Source: Pseudomonas baltica (lineage in GTDB: Bacteria > Pseudomonadota > Gammaproteobacteria > Pseudomonadales > Pseudomonadaceae). Taken from it: DNA of 64,000 nucleotides. Positions 18,500 through 33,877 of the stretch are shown piece by piece. Position numbers and translations under genes: made by a program. The notes under the pieces are model-generated. The model was not told the origin of the DNA. It made no database searches and saw only the letters and a list, made by a program, of their open reading frames with translations. Within the stretch, counting starts at the first letter, position 1. Every line of letters begins with the position of its first letter. The DNA lies in assembly GCF_014235765.1 (NCBI RefSeq), contig NZ_JACMYH010000001.1:1-64000 (forward strand). The letters are read 5' to 3'.

Positions 18500-18861
18500 C
18501 CAACGTTACGAACCTTTCGCGTTCGGGCCTCTATGACTGGATGGCACAGCGTGTGTCTGCGGTCGTTCTCGCGGCTTATTTTCTTTTTCTGATCGGCTAC
18601 ATCGTTGCCAATCCAGGCATCGAATACACCCAATGGCACTCGCTGTTCAGCAGCAACTGGATGCGCATCTTCAGCCTTCTGGCGCTGGTCGCCCTCGGCG
18701 CCCACGCCTGGGTAGGCATGTGGACCATTGCCACCGACTACCTGACGCCGATGGCGTTCGGCAAGTCGGCCACGGCTATACGCTTCCTGTTCCAGGCGGT
18801 ATGCGGCGTTGCGATGTTCGCGTACTTCGTCTGGGGTGTGCAGATTCTTTGGGGTATCTGA
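18493..18861 (+). CDS. sdhD: Succinate dehydrogenase membrane anchor subunit
   Basis: The 122-residue protein has three transmembrane helices and the conserved His segment ALGAHAWVGMW, which pairs with SdhC for heme and ubiquinone binding. The ATG at 18493 is chosen because AGGA lies eight bases before it; an in-frame TTG at 18487 is unlikely. It ends three bases before sdhA. Confidence 0.94.
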   Translation: MVTNVTNLSRSGLYDWMAQRVSAVVLAAYFLFLIGYIVANPGIEYTQWHSLFSSNWMRIFSLLALVALGAHAWVGMWTIATDYLTPMAFGKSATAIRFLFQAVCGVAMFAYFVWGVQILWGI

Positions 18862-18864
18862 TTC

Positions 18865-20637
18865 ATGGCTAACATTAGTACGCTTTCCTTCGACGCCATC
18901 ATCATTGGTGGTGGTGGTGCCGGCATGCGCGCAGCGCTGCAGCTGGCCCAGGGTGGTCACAAGACCGCCGTCGTCACCAAGGTATTTCCTACTCGCTCGC
19001 ACACCGTGTCGGCGCAGGGCGGCATCACCTGCGCCATCGCCTCGGCCGACCCGAACGATGACTGGCGCTGGCACATGTACGATACCGTCAAGGGTTCCGA
19101 CTACATCGGCGACCAGGACGCTATCGAGTACATGTGTTCGGTAGGCCCGGAAGCGGTCTTCGAGCTCGAGCACATGGGGCTGCCGTTCTCGCGTACCGAG
19201 CAGGGCCGTATCTACCAGCGTCCGTTCGGTGGACAGTCCAAGGACTTCGGCAAGGGCGGCCAGGCCGCACGTACCTGCGCCGCTGCCGACCGTACCGGCC
19301 ATGCGCTGCTGCACACCCTGTACCAGGCCAACTTGAAGGCCGGTACTGTATTCCTGAACGAGTACTATGCGGTCGATCTGGTGAAGAACCAGGACGGCGC
19401 GATCGTTGGTGTCATCGCCATCTGCATTGAAACCGGTGAGACCTCGTACATCCGCGCCAACGCCACCGTGTTGGCCACTGGCGGGGCAGGACGTATCTAC
19501 TCGTCCACCACCAACGCCCTGATCAACACCGGTGACGGCGTGGGCATGGCCTTGCGTGCCGGTGTGCCGGTGCAGGACATCGAAATGTGGCAGTTCCACC
19601 CGACCGGCATTGCTGGCGCAGGTGTACTGGTCACCGAAGGCTGCCGCGGTGAAGGCGGTTACCTGATCAACAAGCATGGCGAGCGTTTCATGGAGCGCTA
19701 CGCGCCGAACGCCAAGGACCTTGCCGGTCGGGACGTGGTAGCACGCTCGATGGTCAAGGAAATCATCGCCGGCAACGGCTGTGGTCCCGATGGCGATCAC
19801 GTGATGCTCAAGCTCGATCACCTGGGCGAGGAAGTGCTGCACAGCCGTCTGCCAGGCATCATGGAGTTGTCCAAGACCTTTGCCCACGTCGATCCGGCCG
19901 TTGCGCCGATTCCTGTCGTGCCAACTTGTCATTACATGATGGGGGGTGTCGCTACCAACATCCACGGTCAGGCAATCACCCAGGATGCCAATGGCAACGA
20001 CGCCATCATCCCGGGCCTGTTCGCCGTGGGCGAAGTGGCTTGCGTGTCGGTCCATGGCGCCAACCGCCTGGGCGGCAACTCGCTGCTCGACCTGGTGGTG
20101 TTCGGTCGTGCCGCAGGCCTGCACCTGGAGCAGGCGCTGAGCGAGGGTATCGAATACCGCCGCGCCAGCGACACCGATCTGGAAGTCGCCCTGGCGCGTC
20201 TGGACGGCCTCAACGCGCGCACCACGGGTGAAGATGTCGCCAGCCTGCGCAAAGAACTGCAGAGCTGCATGCAGAACTACTTCGGTGTGTTCCGCACCGG
20301 CGAGTACATGCAGAAAGGTATCGATCAGCTGGCCGGCCTGCGCGAGCGCATTGCCAACGTCAAGATCAACGACAAGAGCCAGGGCTTCAACACCGCCCGG
20401 ATCGAAGCGCTGGAATTGCAGAACCTGCTGGAAGTGGCGGAAGCCACCGCGATTGCCGCCGAGCATCGCAAAGAGTCCCGCGGCGCTCACGCCCGTGAAG
20501 ACTTCGAAGATCGCGACGACGAAAATTGGCTGTGCCACACCCTGTACTTCCCGGGTGAAAAACGTGTTGCCAAACGCGCCGTGAACTTCTCGCCGAAAAC
20601 CGTTCCGACCATGGAACCGAAGATCCGGACTTACTGA
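18865..20637 (+). CDS. sdhA: Succinate dehydrogenase flavoprotein subunit
   Basis: The 590-residue catalytic subunit oxidises succinate to fumarate with covalent FAD. It has the dinucleotide motif [11 protein letters not shown], the FAD-linking His region [11 protein letters not shown], the HPTG substrate motif, and the active-site Arg region GCRGEGGYL. The C-terminus ends in the usual EPKIRTY. It lies three bases after sdhD and 11 bases before sdhB. Confidence 0.97.
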   Translation: MANISTLSFDAIIIGGGGAGMRAALQLAQGGHKTAVVTKVFPTRSHTVSAQGGITCAIASADPNDDWRWHMYDTVKGSDYIGDQDAIEYMCSVGPEAVFELEHMGLPFSRTEQGRIYQRPFGGQSKDFGKGGQAARTCAAADRTGHALLHTLYQANLKAGTVFLNEYYAVDLVKNQDGAIVGVIAICIETGETSYIRANATVLATGGAGRIYSSTTNALINTGDGVGMALRAGVPVQDIEMWQFHPTGIAGAGVLVTEGCRGEGGYLINKHGERFMERYAPNAKDLAGRDVVARSMVKEIIAGNGCGPDGDHVMLKLDHLGEEVLHSRLPGIMELSKTFAHVDPAVAPIPVVPTCHYMMGGVATNIHGQAITQDANGNDAIIPGLFAVGEVACVSVHGANRLGGNSLLDLVVFGRAAGLHLEQALSEGIEYRRASDTDLEVALARLDGLNARTTGEDVASLRKELQSCMQNYFGVFRTGEYMQKGIDQLAGLRERIANVKINDKSQGFNTARIEALELQNLLEVAEATAIAAEHRKESRGAHAREDFEDRDDENWLCHTLYFPGEKRVAKRAVNFSPKTVPTMEPKIRTY

Positions 20638-20648
20638 GGGTGGCCGCC

Positions 20649-21353
20649 ATGTTGCAAGTCAGTGTTTATCGCTACAACCCGGACCAGGACGCTGCGCCGT
20701 CCATGCAGGAATTCCAGGTCGACACCGGTGGCAAGGATGTGATGGTGCTGGACGTGCTGGCCCTGATCAAGGAACAGGACGAAGGCTTCTCCTATCGTCG
20801 CTCGTGCCGTGAAGGCGTGTGCGGTTCCGATGGCATGAACATCAACGGCAAGAACGGCCTGGCGTGCATCACGCCGCTGTCCGCTGTCGTAAAAGGTAAC
20901 AAGTTGATCGTGCGTCCGCTGCCAGGGTTGCCGGTGATCCGTGACCTGGTCGTGGATATGAGCATCTTCTACAAGCAGTACGAGAAGGTTAAGCCGTTCC
21001 TGCAGAACGACACGCCGGCCCCGGCCATCGAGCGTCTGCAGACTCCGGAAGAGCGCGAGAAGCTGGACGGTCTGTACGAGTGCATCCTGTGCGCCTGCTG
21101 CTCGACTTCCTGCCCTTCGTTCTGGTGGAACCCCGACAAGTTCCTCGGCCCGGCGGCGCTGCTGCAGGCCTACCGTTTCCTGGCCGACAGCCGTGACACC
21201 CGGACCAGCGAGCGCCTGGCGTCGATGGATGATCCGTTCAGCGTATTTCGCTGCCGCGGCATCATGAACTGCGTCAGCGTTTGCCCCAAAGGCCTGAACC
21301 CCACCAAAGCCATTGGCCACGTGCGGAACATGCTGTTGTCCAACGGCGTCTGA
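20649..21353 (+). CDS. sdhB: Succinate dehydrogenase iron-sulphur subunit
   Basis: The 234-residue subunit carries the three clusters that pass electrons from FAD to quinone: 2Fe-2S (SCREGVCGSDG), 4Fe-4S (CILCACCSTSCPS) and 3Fe-4S (CRGIMNCVSVCPK). The ATG at 20649 is chosen over the in-frame GTG at 20640 because MLQVSVYRYNPD is the usual N-terminus. A strong hairpin follows it before sucA. Confidence 0.96.
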   Translation: MLQVSVYRYNPDQDAAPSMQEFQVDTGGKDVMVLDVLALIKEQDEGFSYRRSCREGVCGSDGMNINGKNGLACITPLSAVVKGNKLIVRPLPGLPVIRDLVVDMSIFYKQYEKVKPFLQNDTPAPAIERLQTPEEREKLDGLYECILCACCSTSCPSFWWNPDKFLGPAALLQAYRFLADSRDTRTSERLASMDDPFSVFRCRGIMNCVSVCPKGLNPTKAIGHVRNMLLSNGV

Positions 21354-21374
21354 TTCATCTGCTACACCGCAAGC

Positions 21375-21408
21375 CATCACAGCGCAGGATTGATCCTGTG
21401 CTGTGATG
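21375..21408 (+). repeat. Long hairpin between sdhB and sucA
   Basis: CATCACAGC (21375-21383) and GCTGTGATG (21400-21408) pair perfectly, and CAGGAT/ATCCTG extends the stem inward to about 16 bp including one G-U. No T-run follows, so it is more likely a processing or stability element that separates sdh from suc expression than a full terminator. Confidence 0.6.
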
Positions 21409-21597
21409 AAAACCCGAGCGTGGCTGTGTAAGGCTTCGCTTTTACTTTCGAAGAAACAAGACCAGCAGGGGCTCCGGGCTGGTACCCGGACTACCAGCGT
21501 ACAACTGAGGTGGCTTGCACGGTCGCTGTACATGGACCGCGTCAGTACGCCCAAGGTGTAAGCGCCGGTGGTGTCCCCTAACCGAGGGTGACCAAGC

Positions 21598-24429
<2,832 letters not shown>

Positions 24430-24471
24430 TGCCAACGCGCACCTGAAACCGAATTTAAGGAAATACTGATA

Positions 24472-25704
24472 ATGGCTATCGAGATCAAAGCCCCTACCTT
24501 CCCGGAATCGGTCGCCGACGGCACCGTTGCCACCTGGCACAAGCAGCCGGGCGACGCGGTCAAGCGCGATGACCTGATCGTGGACATCGAGACCGACAAG
24601 GTCGTCCTGGAAGTGCTGGCCACCGCCGACGGCGTGCTGGGCGCGATCGTCAAGAACGAAGGCGACACCGTTCTGTCGGACGAAGTCCTGGGCTCCATCG
24701 AGGCGGGCGGCGTCGCTGCTGCACCTGCTGCCGCACCTCAGGCCGCTGCTGCGCCTCAGGCTGCCGCACCACAGGCGGCTTCGGCGCCTGCCGCTGGCGA
24801 CGATGACGCCATTGGCGGCCCGGCTGCACGCAAGCTGGCCGAAGAAAACGGCATCAACCTGAACAGCGTCAAGGGCACCGGCAAAGACGGTCGCGTCACC
24901 AAGGAAGACCTGGTCGCCGCCATCGAAGCCAAGAAGTCTGCACCGGCCGCCAAGCCAGCCGTGCCAGCCGCTGCCGCTGCCATCGTGCAGAGCGTCGGCG
25001 ACCGTACCGAAAAGCGTGTGCCGATGACCCGTCTGCGCGCCAAGGTTGCCGAGCGTCTGGTGGAAGCCCAGTCGAACATGGCCATGCTGACCACGTTCAA
25101 CGAAGTCGACATGACCGAAGTCATGGCCTTGCGCTCCAAGTACAAGGACCTCTTCGAGAAGTCGCACAATGGCGTGCGCCTGGGCTTCATGTCGTTCTTC
25201 GTCAAGGCAGCTACCGAGGCGCTGAAGCGCTTCCCGGCCGTCAACGCCTCGATCGACGGCTCGGACATCGTCTATCACGGCTATGCCGACGTTGGTGTGG
25301 CGGTTTCCAGTGATCGCGGTCTGGTGGTTCCCGTCCTGCGCAATGCCGAGGCCATGAGCCTGGCCGAGATCGAAGGCGGCATCGCCACCTTCGGCAAGAA
25401 GGCGCGCGACGGAAAGCTGTCGATGGACGAAATGACCGGGGGTACCTTTACCATCACCAACGGTGGTACCTTCGGTTCGATGATGTCGACCCCGATCGTC
25501 AACCCGCCGCAGGCGGCTATCCTGGGCATGCACAACATTCTGCAGCGCCCGATGGCGATCAACGGCCAGGTGGTCATCCGCCCGATGATGTACCTGGCGC
25601 TGTCGTATGACCATCGCCTGATCGATGGCAAGGAAGCCGTGACGTTCCTGGTGACCATCAAGAACCTGCTGGAAGATCCAGCGCGTCTGTTGCTGGATAT
25701 CTGA
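24472..25704 (+). CDS. sucB: Dihydrolipoyl succinyltransferase E2
   Basis: The 410-residue core enzyme of the 2-oxoglutarate dehydrogenase complex has a lipoyl domain with K43 in IETDKVV, an Ala/Pro-rich flexible linker (about 85-105), a peripheral-subunit-binding domain ([14 protein letters not shown]), and the catalytic domain with SYDHRLIDG near the C-terminus. A TAAGGA ribosome site precedes the ATG at 24472. The next gene, lpd, supplies E3. Confidence 0.96.
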   Translation: MAIEIKAPTFPESVADGTVATWHKQPGDAVKRDDLIVDIETDKVVLEVLATADGVLGAIVKNEGDTVLSDEVLGSIEAGGVAAAPAAAPQAAAAPQAAAPQAASAPAAGDDDAIGGPAARKLAEENGINLNSVKGTGKDGRVTKEDLVAAIEAKKSAPAAKPAVPAAAAAIVQSVGDRTEKRVPMTRLRAKVAERLVEAQSNMAMLTTFNEVDMTEVMALRSKYKDLFEKSHNGVRLGFMSFFVKAATEALKRFPAVNASIDGSDIVYHGYADVGVAVSSDRGLVVPVLRNAEAMSLAEIEGGIATFGKKARDGKLSMDEMTGGTFTITNGGTFGSMMSTPIVNPPQAAILGMHNILQRPMAINGQVVIRPMMYLALSYDHRLIDGKEAVTFLVTIKNLLEDPARLLLDI

Positions 25705-25753
25705 TAAGGCAGCCACAGGTCCCGGGATCCGCCATCGAGCCCACGCAGCTTGA

Positions 25754-27238
<1,485 letters not shown>

Positions 27239-27272
27239 ACAATAAGAAACCACGGTGGCCTGCCCGTCGCAT

Positions 27273-27335
27273 GCCCTGTTCGCAGGGCCTGCCGCGGAAT
27301 GTCCGCCGGACTCACCTCGCCGGTCAACCGGCGAG
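27273..27335 (+). repeat. Two hairpins between lpd and sucC
   Basis: GCCCTG-TTCG-CAGGGC (27273-27288) and CTCGCCGGT-CA-ACCGGCGAG (27316-27335) are perfect stems without T-runs in the 178-nt gap. They may mark an RNA processing point or give the sucCD part separate control. Confidence 0.55.
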
Positions 27336-27416
27336 TAGCAGTCACAGGTGGCGCGGCACTTCAATCATGAAGCGCAGCGCCGAAAAGCGCAGTACCTAAC
27401 GAAGACGGTAATAAGC

Positions 27417-28583
27417 ATGAATCTTCACGAGTATCAGGGTAAGCAGCTGTTCGCTGAATACGGCCTGCCAGTATCCAAAGGTTACGCGGTAGACACCCCC
27501 GAAGACGCCGCAGAAGCCTGCGACAAGATCGGCGGCAGCGAGTGGGTCGTCAAGGCCCAGGTCCACGCTGGTGGTCGCGGCAAGGCTGGTGGTGTGAAAC
27601 TGGTTCGCAGCAAGGAAGACGCCAAGGCTTTCGCCCAGCAGTGGCTGGGCAAGCGTCTGGTGACCTACCAGACTGACGCCAACGGTCAGCCCGTCACCAA
27701 GATCCTGGTCGAGTCCTGCACCGATATCGCCAAAGAGCTGTATCTGGGTGCCGTAGTGGACCGTTCCAGCCGTCGCATCGTGTTCATGGCTTCCACCGAA
27801 GGTGGCGTGGACATCGAGAAGATCGCTCACGACACTCCCGAGAAGATCCTCAAGTCCACCATCGATCCGCTGGTCGGCGCACAGCCGTTCCAGGGCCGTG
27901 AGCTGGCATTCCAGCTGGGTCTGGAAGGCAAGCAGGTCGCTCAGTTCGCCAAGATCTTCGTTGGCCTGGCCAAGCTGTTCCAGGACCACGATCTGGCCCT
28001 GCTGGAAGTCAACCCGTTGGTCATCAAGGCCGATGGCGATCTGCATTGCCTCGATGCCAAGATCAATATCGACGCCAACGCCATGTACCGTCAGCCGAAG
28101 CTGAAGGGTTTCCACGACCCATCGCAGGATGACCCGCGTGAGGCGCACGCCGCCAAGTTCGAACTGAACTACGTGGCCCTGGAAGGCAACATTGGCTGCA
28201 TGGTCAACGGTGCTGGCCTGGCCATGGGTACCATGGACATCGTCAACCTGCATGGCGGCAAGCCAGCCAACTTCCTCGACGTAGGCGGTGGTGCCACCAA
28301 GGAACGCGTAACCGAAGCGTTCAAGATCATCCTGTCCGACACCAATGTCGCGGCCGTACTGGTCAACATCTTCGGCGGCATCGTTCGTTGCGACATGATT
28401 GCCGAAGGCATCATTGGCGCGGTGAAGGAAGTCGGCGTGAAAATCCCGGTAGTTGTGCGCCTTGAAGGCAACAACGCTGAACTGGGCGCTAAAGTACTGG
28501 CGGAAAGCGGTCTGAACATCATCGCAGCCACCAGCCTGACCGACGCTGCTCAACAAGTTGTCAAAGCTGCGGAGGGCAAGTAA
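27417..28583 (+). CDS. sucC: Succinyl-CoA synthetase (ADP-forming) beta subunit
   Basis: The 388-residue ATP-grasp subunit conserves energy as nucleoside triphosphate when succinyl-CoA is turned into succinate. It starts [16 protein letters not shown], has the [10 protein letters not shown] nucleotide loop and ends in the CoA-ligase domain with [12 protein letters not shown]. The ATG at 27417 replaces an upstream in-frame extension with no family match. It overlaps sucD by one base. Confidence 0.97.
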   Translation: MNLHEYQGKQLFAEYGLPVSKGYAVDTPEDAAEACDKIGGSEWVVKAQVHAGGRGKAGGVKLVRSKEDAKAFAQQWLGKRLVTYQTDANGQPVTKILVESCTDIAKELYLGAVVDRSSRRIVFMASTEGGVDIEKIAHDTPEKILKSTIDPLVGAQPFQGRELAFQLGLEGKQVAQFAKIFVGLAKLFQDHDLALLEVNPLVIKADGDLHCLDAKINIDANAMYRQPKLKGFHDPSQDDPREAHAAKFELNYVALEGNIGCMVNGAGLAMGTMDIVNLHGGKPANFLDVGGGATKERVTEAFKIILSDTNVAAVLVNIFGGIVRCDMIAEGIIGAVKEVGVKIPVVVRLEGNNAELGAKVLAESGLNIIAATSLTDAAQQVVKAAEGK

Positions 28584-29464
28584 TGAGCGTCCTGATCAAT
28601 AAAGACACCAAGGTCATCTGCCAGGGCTTCACCGGCTCGCAGGGTACTTTCCACTCCGAACAGGCCATCGCCTACGGCACCAAGATGGTCGGCGGCGTGA
28701 CCCCAGGCAAGGGTGGTACCACTCACCTGAACCTGCCGGTATTCAACACCGTTCAGGAAGCTGTCGAGAAAACCGGCGCCACCGCTTCGGTCATCTACGT
28801 ACCCGCTCCGTTCTGCAAGGATTCCATCCTTGAAGCAGCGTTCGGCGGCATCAAGCTGATCGTCTGCATCACCGAAGGCATCCCGACCATCGACATGCTG
28901 GAAGCCAAGGTCAAGTGCGACGAGCTGGGTGTCGTCCTGATCGGCCCTAACTGCCCAGGCGTCATCACTCCGGGCGAGTGCAAGATCGGCATCATGCCAG
29001 GCCACATCCATTTGCCAGGCAAGGTTGGCATCGTGTCGCGTTCCGGCACCTTGACCTACGAAGCCGTGAAGCAGACCACTGACGCCGGTTTCGGCCAGTC
29101 GACCTGCGTCGGCATCGGCGGTGACCCGATTCCAGGTTCGAACTTCATCGACATCCTGAAGTTGTTCCAGGAAGACCCACAGACCGAAGCGATCGTCATG
29201 ATCGGCGAGATCGGTGGTTCTGCCGAAGAAGAGGCCGCAGCCTACATCAAGGCTCACGTGACCAAGCCGGTCGTTTCGTACATCGCTGGTGTGACTGCTC
29301 CTCCGGGCAAGCGCATGGGCCATGCCGGTGCAATCATCTCCGGCGGCAAGGGTACTGCAGACGAGAAGTTCGCTGCACTGCAGGACGCCGGTGTGAAAAC
29401 CGTGCGTTCGCTGGCCGACATCGGCAAGGCCTTGGCCGAGCTGACGGGCTGGGCAGTCAAGTAA
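28583..29464 (+). CDS. sucD: Succinyl-CoA synthetase alpha subunit
   Basis: The 293-residue subunit binds CoA (N-terminal Rossmann part, [13 protein letters not shown]) and carries the active-site His that is phosphorylated, in [17 protein letters not shown]. It starts in a TAATG overlap with sucC and closes the TCA operon at the terminator at 29502. Confidence 0.97.
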   Translation: MSVLINKDTKVICQGFTGSQGTFHSEQAIAYGTKMVGGVTPGKGGTTHLNLPVFNTVQEAVEKTGATASVIYVPAPFCKDSILEAAFGGIKLIVCITEGIPTIDMLEAKVKCDELGVVLIGPNCPGVITPGECKIGIMPGHIHLPGKVGIVSRSGTLTYEAVKQTTDAGFGQSTCVGIGGDPIPGSNFIDILKLFQEDPQTEAIVMIGEIGGSAEEEAAAYIKAHVTKPVVSYIAGVTAPPGKRMGHAGAIISGGKGTADEKFAALQDAGVKTVRSLADIGKALAELTGWAVK

Positions 29465-29501
29465 GCTTCGCTTACCTGTTTGCTGGGTTGTTTGCGTAGT
29501 C

Positions 29502-29533
29502 ACAAAAGCCACCTTCGGGTGGCTTTTGTGTTT
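29502..29533 (+). terminator. Terminator of the sdh-suc operon
   Basis: ACAAAAGCCACC-TTCG-GGTGGCTTTTGT forms a long stem with a stable TTCG tetraloop and a T-rich tail, 37 nt after the sucD stop. It also lies just past the convergent GNAT gene. Confidence 0.9.
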
Positions 29534-29544
29534 TTGCCGCAGGC

Positions 29545-30108
29545 CTAGGTTTGCCGTGCCAGCCACTGCTCGCGCGTTAATTCCCAGACCTCTTCCTGCA
29601 TGCGGCCGCACACGAAGTCCTGGTCTCGCCGAAGAACCACCTGCATGCCCTCGCGCATGGAGATCCGCCGGGACGCCTCGTTTGCCACTGCCTTGGCGAC
29701 TCTCAAGACGGGTCTGTCCAAGGTCTGGAACCAGAAACGGGTCACCACCTCGCATGCTTCGCCAACCAGCCCCTGGTTTTGCCAGGGCTTGGCAATCCAG
29801 AAACTGCGGTTGTCGTCGCATTCGTCCATCAGGCTGATCACGCCAATAATGGTTTCGGGCGCGTCATGCAGCCGGAGTGTCCAATGCCATTCTTCGGCGT
29901 CGGCCATGGCAGGCAACGCATCCTCCCGGATGTAGCGCAGCCCCTCGCCGGCGGGGTAGGGCCACGGCATGTTGGCAGTGATGTAGCGAACCATGTCCCA
30001 GTCTGCGATCAGCTGCTGGTAGCGCGGCGCGTCGGCCAGGGTGAGCGGGAGCAGCAGCAGCCTGCGGGTACTGAGCGTAGGTATGAATGGGTCCGTACAG
30101 TCGGTCAT
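29545..30108 (-). CDS. GNAT-family N-acetyltransferase (RimJ/RimL-like)
   Basis: The 187-residue protein has the acetyl-CoA fold with RLLLLPLTLADAPRYQQL at the start, WTLRLHDAPETIIGVISLMD in the middle and the pyrophosphate-loop region NQGLVGEACEVVTRF. Substrate may be a ribosomal protein N-terminus or a small amine; it cannot be set from sequence. It converges on sucD. Confidence 0.8.
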   Translation of the reverse strand: MTDCTDPFIPTLSTRRLLLLPLTLADAPRYQQLIADWDMVRYITANMPWPYPAGEGLRYIREDALPAMADAEEWHWTLRLHDAPETIIGVISLMDECDDNRSFWIAKPWQNQGLVGEACEVVTRFWFQTLDRPVLRVAKAVANEASRRISMREGMQVVLRRDQDFVCGRMQEEVWELTREQWLARQT

Positions 30109-30579
30109 CGTATGACACTCATGAAAGCGGAGGACTTTACTGGACTCACCAAGTCCCGCATGTAAGAAGTATCATTAAACGATGTAGGGGCTTTCCTTAA
30201 TTGATATGACCATTTATATCGATTGAGGCAATCAACCACATTGATCTGGTTGCGGGTAGCCACTCTCATGTAATATGTCGACCCGCCATAATGTCGCAGC
30301 CCATGAACGAAAGTTCAGGTTGTGGATTCTGGCCGGCTGCCAGCAGTGACCTTGTGCTGCAAGGCATGCCAAGGTCGATGTCACTGAAGTCGCTGAAGAC
30401 AATATTCAACAAGAAAGTCAGCACGCTAAGGACATGAATGTGAGGCCGATGCAACGAATTTGGCCTTCTATGCCATTTACACGGTTTGCCGACGACTCGT
30501 TTCGCGGCCCGCTCTGGGCAGCTTGAAACGTCAGCGTGGTCGGATCGAGCCAATGGCGTTCAATCCTAGGAATTTCTGT
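30109..30579. other. Spacer before mqo
   Basis: No gene is seen in this 471-bp divergent spacer. It contains an inverted pair GACCTTG/CAAGGTC at 30348-30354 and 30370-30376 about 200 nt before mqo, a possible leader hairpin. An in-frame upstream extension of mqo (from 30460) lacks a ribosome site. Confidence 0.5.
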
Positions 30580-32232
30580 ATGTTGAAGAAAGCGAACACA
30601 GCGCTGCTGGGTCTGGCTCTGTCCATCGGGATGGTGTCGGCACAAGCGGCCGAAGCGAAGAAAGTCGACGTCCTGCTGATCGGCGGTGGTGTCATGAGCG
30701 CCACGCTGGGCGTGCTGCTCAACGAGCTCGAGCCAAGCTGGTCGATGGAAATGGTCGAGCGCCTGGACGCCGTTGCCGAAGAAAGCTCCAATGGCTGGAA
30801 CAACGCCGGTACCGGTCACTCTGCCCTGGCCGAGCTGAACTACACCCCGGAAGACAAGGACGGCAAGGTCCAGATCGCCAAGGCGATCGAGATCAACGAA
30901 GCCTTCCAGATTTCCCGTCAGTTCTGGGCGCACCAGGTCACTGCCGGTGTTCTGAAGAACCCACGCACGTTCATCAACTCCACGCCGCACATGAGCTTCG
31001 TGTGGGGCGACAACAACATCGAGTTCCTCAAGAAGCGCTACGAGGCGCTGAAGGCCAGCCCGCTGTTCGCCGGCATGCAGTTCTCCCAGGATCACGAGCA
31101 GATCAAGAAGTGGGTGCCGTTGATGATGGAGGGCCGCGACCCCAATCAGAAACTGGCCGTCACCTGGAGTCCGCTGGGTACCGACATGAACTTCGGCGAG
31201 ATCACTCGCCAGTACGTCGGCCACCTGAAGGGTCAGAACGGCTTCGATCTGAAGCTGTCCAGCGAAGTGCAAGACATCAAGCGCAACGCCGACGGTTCGT
31301 GGCGCGTGACCTACAAGAACCTGAAAGACGGTACCAAGACCGAAACCGACGCCAAGTTCGTGTTCATCGGTGCTGGTGGTGCCGCGCTGCATCTGCTGCA
31401 GGATTCGGGCATTCCCGAGGCCAAGGAATACGGCGGTTTCCCGGTAGGTGGCTCGTTCCTGGTGACCGAGAACCCGACCGTGGCCATGCAGCATATGGCC
31501 AAGGCCTACGGTATCGCGTCGACTGGCGCGCCGCCCATGTCCGTTCCACACCTGGACACCCGCGTGCTGGACGGCAAGCGCGTGGTCTTGTTTGGCCCAT
31601 TCGCGACCTTCTCGACCAAGTTCCTGAAGAACGGTTCGTACCTGGACCTGCTGACCAGCACCAACCTGCATAACGTATGGCCGATGACCAAGGTCGGTAT
31701 CGAACAGTACCCACTGATCGAATACCTGGCAGGTCAGGTCATGCTGTCCGACAACGATCGCTACCAGGCACTGAAGCAGTACTTCCCCAACGCCAAGAAA
31801 GAAGACTGGCGTCTGTGGCAGGCCGGCCAGCGCGTGCAGATCATCAAGCGCGACGAAGAGAAGGGCGGCGTGCTGAAACTGGGTACCGAAATCGTGGTGT
31901 CCAAGGACAACAGCATTGCCGGTTTGCTGGGCGCTTCGCCGGGCGCATCGACTGCAGCACCGATCATGATCAACGTGCTGGAAAAAGCGTTCAAGGACAA
32001 AGTTGCCACGCCTGAATGGCAAGCCAAGCTGCGTCAGATCGTGCCGAGCTACGGGACTGCACTGAACAACTCGCCAGAGGCTGTGCAGAAAGAGTGGAAC
32101 TACACCGCCAAGATCCTGCAACTGGCTGTTGCACCGCCGGTGATCGACCAGGCCGCCGCTGCTGCCAACCCGATCGAAGGTCAAGCTGCACCGAAGGCTG
32201 AAAGCAATCCAGCGGCCGACATGGCCCTGTAA
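30580..32232 (+). CDS. mqo: Malate:quinone oxidoreductase with N-terminal signal-like peptide
   Basis: The 550-residue FAD enzyme oxidises L-malate to oxaloacetate and passes electrons to quinone, bypassing NAD malate dehydrogenase. Residues 1-25 look like a Sec signal ([14 protein letters not shown] to SAQAAEA), directly followed by the FAD loop [16 protein letters not shown]. The substrate segments [14 protein letters not shown] and [13 protein letters not shown] are intact, and the C-terminus ends ADMAL. The ATG at 30580 is preceded by AGGA eight bases upstream; an ATG at 30553 is the alternative. Whether the leader is cleaved or only anchors the protein is unknown. Confidence 0.94.
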   Translation: MLKKANTALLGLALSIGMVSAQAAEAKKVDVLLIGGGVMSATLGVLLNELEPSWSMEMVERLDAVAEESSNGWNNAGTGHSALAELNYTPEDKDGKVQIAKAIEINEAFQISRQFWAHQVTAGVLKNPRTFINSTPHMSFVWGDNNIEFLKKRYEALKASPLFAGMQFSQDHEQIKKWVPLMMEGRDPNQKLAVTWSPLGTDMNFGEITRQYVGHLKGQNGFDLKLSSEVQDIKRNADGSWRVTYKNLKDGTKTETDAKFVFIGAGGAALHLLQDSGIPEAKEYGGFPVGGSFLVTENPTVAMQHMAKAYGIASTGAPPMSVPHLDTRVLDGKRVVLFGPFATFSTKFLKNGSYLDLLTSTNLHNVWPMTKVGIEQYPLIEYLAGQVMLSDNDRYQALKQYFPNAKKEDWRLWQAGQRVQIIKRDEEKGGVLKLGTEIVVSKDNSIAGLLGASPGASTAAPIMINVLEKAFKDKVATPEWQAKLRQIVPSYGTALNNSPEAVQKEWNYTAKILQLAVAPPVIDQAAAAANPIEGQAAPKAESNPAADMAL

Positions 32233-32505
32233 TCCCCAAGCCCTCGGTTTTGGGGGCGGAAGGATTAGCTGTACCGTTTCCGCTGAGTCTTGCACCGATG
32301 CGACACACAGGTGCGCTCAGCGGACACTTCGCACTGCAACAGTGCGATGAGCGCGCATTTTCGCTACTCTACGCGCCGTTTTGCCCGGCTTGCCCACAAG
32401 GCTAAGGTCCGTGCACCAGGTCTGGCCTCATCCGGTCGACCGTGTTTCCCTCATCCATGGGGAAAACCTCTCTCAATTCCAATCTATTGACGTGGTTTCC
32501 TTCCA

Positions 32506-33819
32506 ATGAAAGTGCTTAAAGGCCAGGATATTCTGGCGCTTGGATTCATGACATTCGCCTTGTTCGTAGGCGCAGGCAACATCATCTTCCCGCCCTTCGT
32601 CGGTCTGCAGGCTGGCCCGAACGTCTGGATGGCCGCGCTGGGCTTCCTGGTGACCGCAGTGGGTCTGCCGGTGATAACCGTGGTCGCGCTGGCCAGGGTC
32701 GGCGGCTCGATGGACGCGTTGAGCAGCCCGATCGGCAAAGTGGCGGGCGGGTTGCTTGCAGCGGTGTGCTATCTGGCCGTAGGGCCGCTGTTCGCCACGC
32801 CGCGCACGGCCACGGTATCGTTCGCCGTGGGTCTGGCGCCGCTGACCGGTGAGACACCCCTGGCACTGTTCCTCTACAGCGCGGTGTACTTCCTGCTGGT
32901 GTTTTTCGTTTCGCTTTATCCGGGGCGCCTGCTCGATACCGTCGGACGCTTTCTGGCGCCGCTGAAAATCATCGCTTTGGCGGTGCTGGGTATTGCCGCG
33001 TTCGCCCTGCCGGTAGGCCCCAGCGGTGACGCGGTACCCGAGTACGTTGCAGCACCGTTTTCCCTGGGCTTCATCAACGGCTACCTGACCATGGATACGC
33101 TGGGCGCTTTGGTGTTCGGCATCGTCATCGTCAATGCCATCCGCTCCAGAGGTGTCGAGTCACCCCAGCTGATCACGCGCTATGCGATCATTGCGGGTCT
33201 GATTGCCGGGGTAGGGCTAGCGCTGGTGTATATCAGTCTGTTCCGCCTCGGGTCGGGCAGCCACGCCGTGGCTGCAGGCGCCACCAATGGCGCAGCGGTG
33301 TTGCATGCCTACGTGCAGCACACCTTCGGGGCCCTTGGCAGTGGTTTCCTGGCCGTACTGATCTCACTGGCCTGCCTGGTGACTGCAGTGGGTTTGACCT
33401 GCGCCTGTGCCGAGTACTTCAGCCGAGTGCTGCCGCTGTCCTATAAGACGCTGGTGCTGTTGCTCGCACTGTTCTCGCTGCTGGTCTCGAATCTGGGCCT
33501 GACCAAGCTGATCGCGTTTTCGATTCCAGTGCTGACAGCCATCTACCCTCCCTGCATCGTGCTGGTGGCGTTGAGCTTCTGCGCAGGGCTGTGGCATTCG
33601 CAGTCGCGCATTCTCGGGCCGGTGATGTTCGTCTCGTTGCTGTTCGGCCTGATCGATGCGATCAAGGGGGCAGGGTTCTCGCAGTGGCTGCCAACATCCC
33701 TGCTCGATCTTCCCCTGAGCGAGCAAGGCCTGGCCTGGCTGGTGCCTTCGGTGGCAACCCTGCTGGTGGCGGTGTTGATCGATCGCCTGATGGGCGCAAG
33801 GGTTCAAGCAGCGGCTTGA
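32506..33819 (+). CDS. brnQ: Branched-chain amino acid transport carrier
   Basis: The 437-residue inner-membrane protein has twelve predicted helices and the LIVCS family start ([30 protein letters not shown]). It imports Leu, Ile and Val with sodium or protons. The 273-bp spacer before it has a GTTTCCC/GGGGAAAAC imperfect inverted repeat around 32440-32470, a possible attenuator-like structure without a T-run. Confidence 0.92.
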   Translation: MKVLKGQDILALGFMTFALFVGAGNIIFPPFVGLQAGPNVWMAALGFLVTAVGLPVITVVALARVGGSMDALSSPIGKVAGGLLAAVCYLAVGPLFATPRTATVSFAVGLAPLTGETPLALFLYSAVYFLLVFFVSLYPGRLLDTVGRFLAPLKIIALAVLGIAAFALPVGPSGDAVPEYVAAPFSLGFINGYLTMDTLGALVFGIVIVNAIRSRGVESPQLITRYAIIAGLIAGVGLALVYISLFRLGSGSHAVAAGATNGAAVLHAYVQHTFGALGSGFLAVLISLACLVTAVGLTCACAEYFSRVLPLSYKTLVLLLALFSLLVSNLGLTKLIAFSIPVLTAIYPPCIVLVALSFCAGLWHSQSRILGPVMFVSLLFGLIDAIKGAGFSQWLPTSLLDLPLSEQGLAWLVPSVATLLVAVLIDRLMGARVQAAA

Positions 33820-33834
33820 GCTGTGCTCCACCCA

Positions 33835-33868
33835 CAAAAAAGCCAGCTCTAGAGCTGGCTTTTTTTTG
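33835..33868. terminator. Bidirectional terminator between brnQ and amrZ
   Basis: AGCCAGCTCTAGAGCTGGCT is a perfect palindrome flanked by an A-run and an eight-T run, serving brnQ (plus) and amrZ (minus). Confidence 0.93.
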
Positions 33869-33877
33869 CAGCGGTGT

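Noticed and set aside
18361..20538. 725-codon minus-strand frame opposite sdhC to sdhA
   Set aside because: It is antisense to the sdh genes, has no recognisable motif and no ribosome site; it is a GC-driven shadow.
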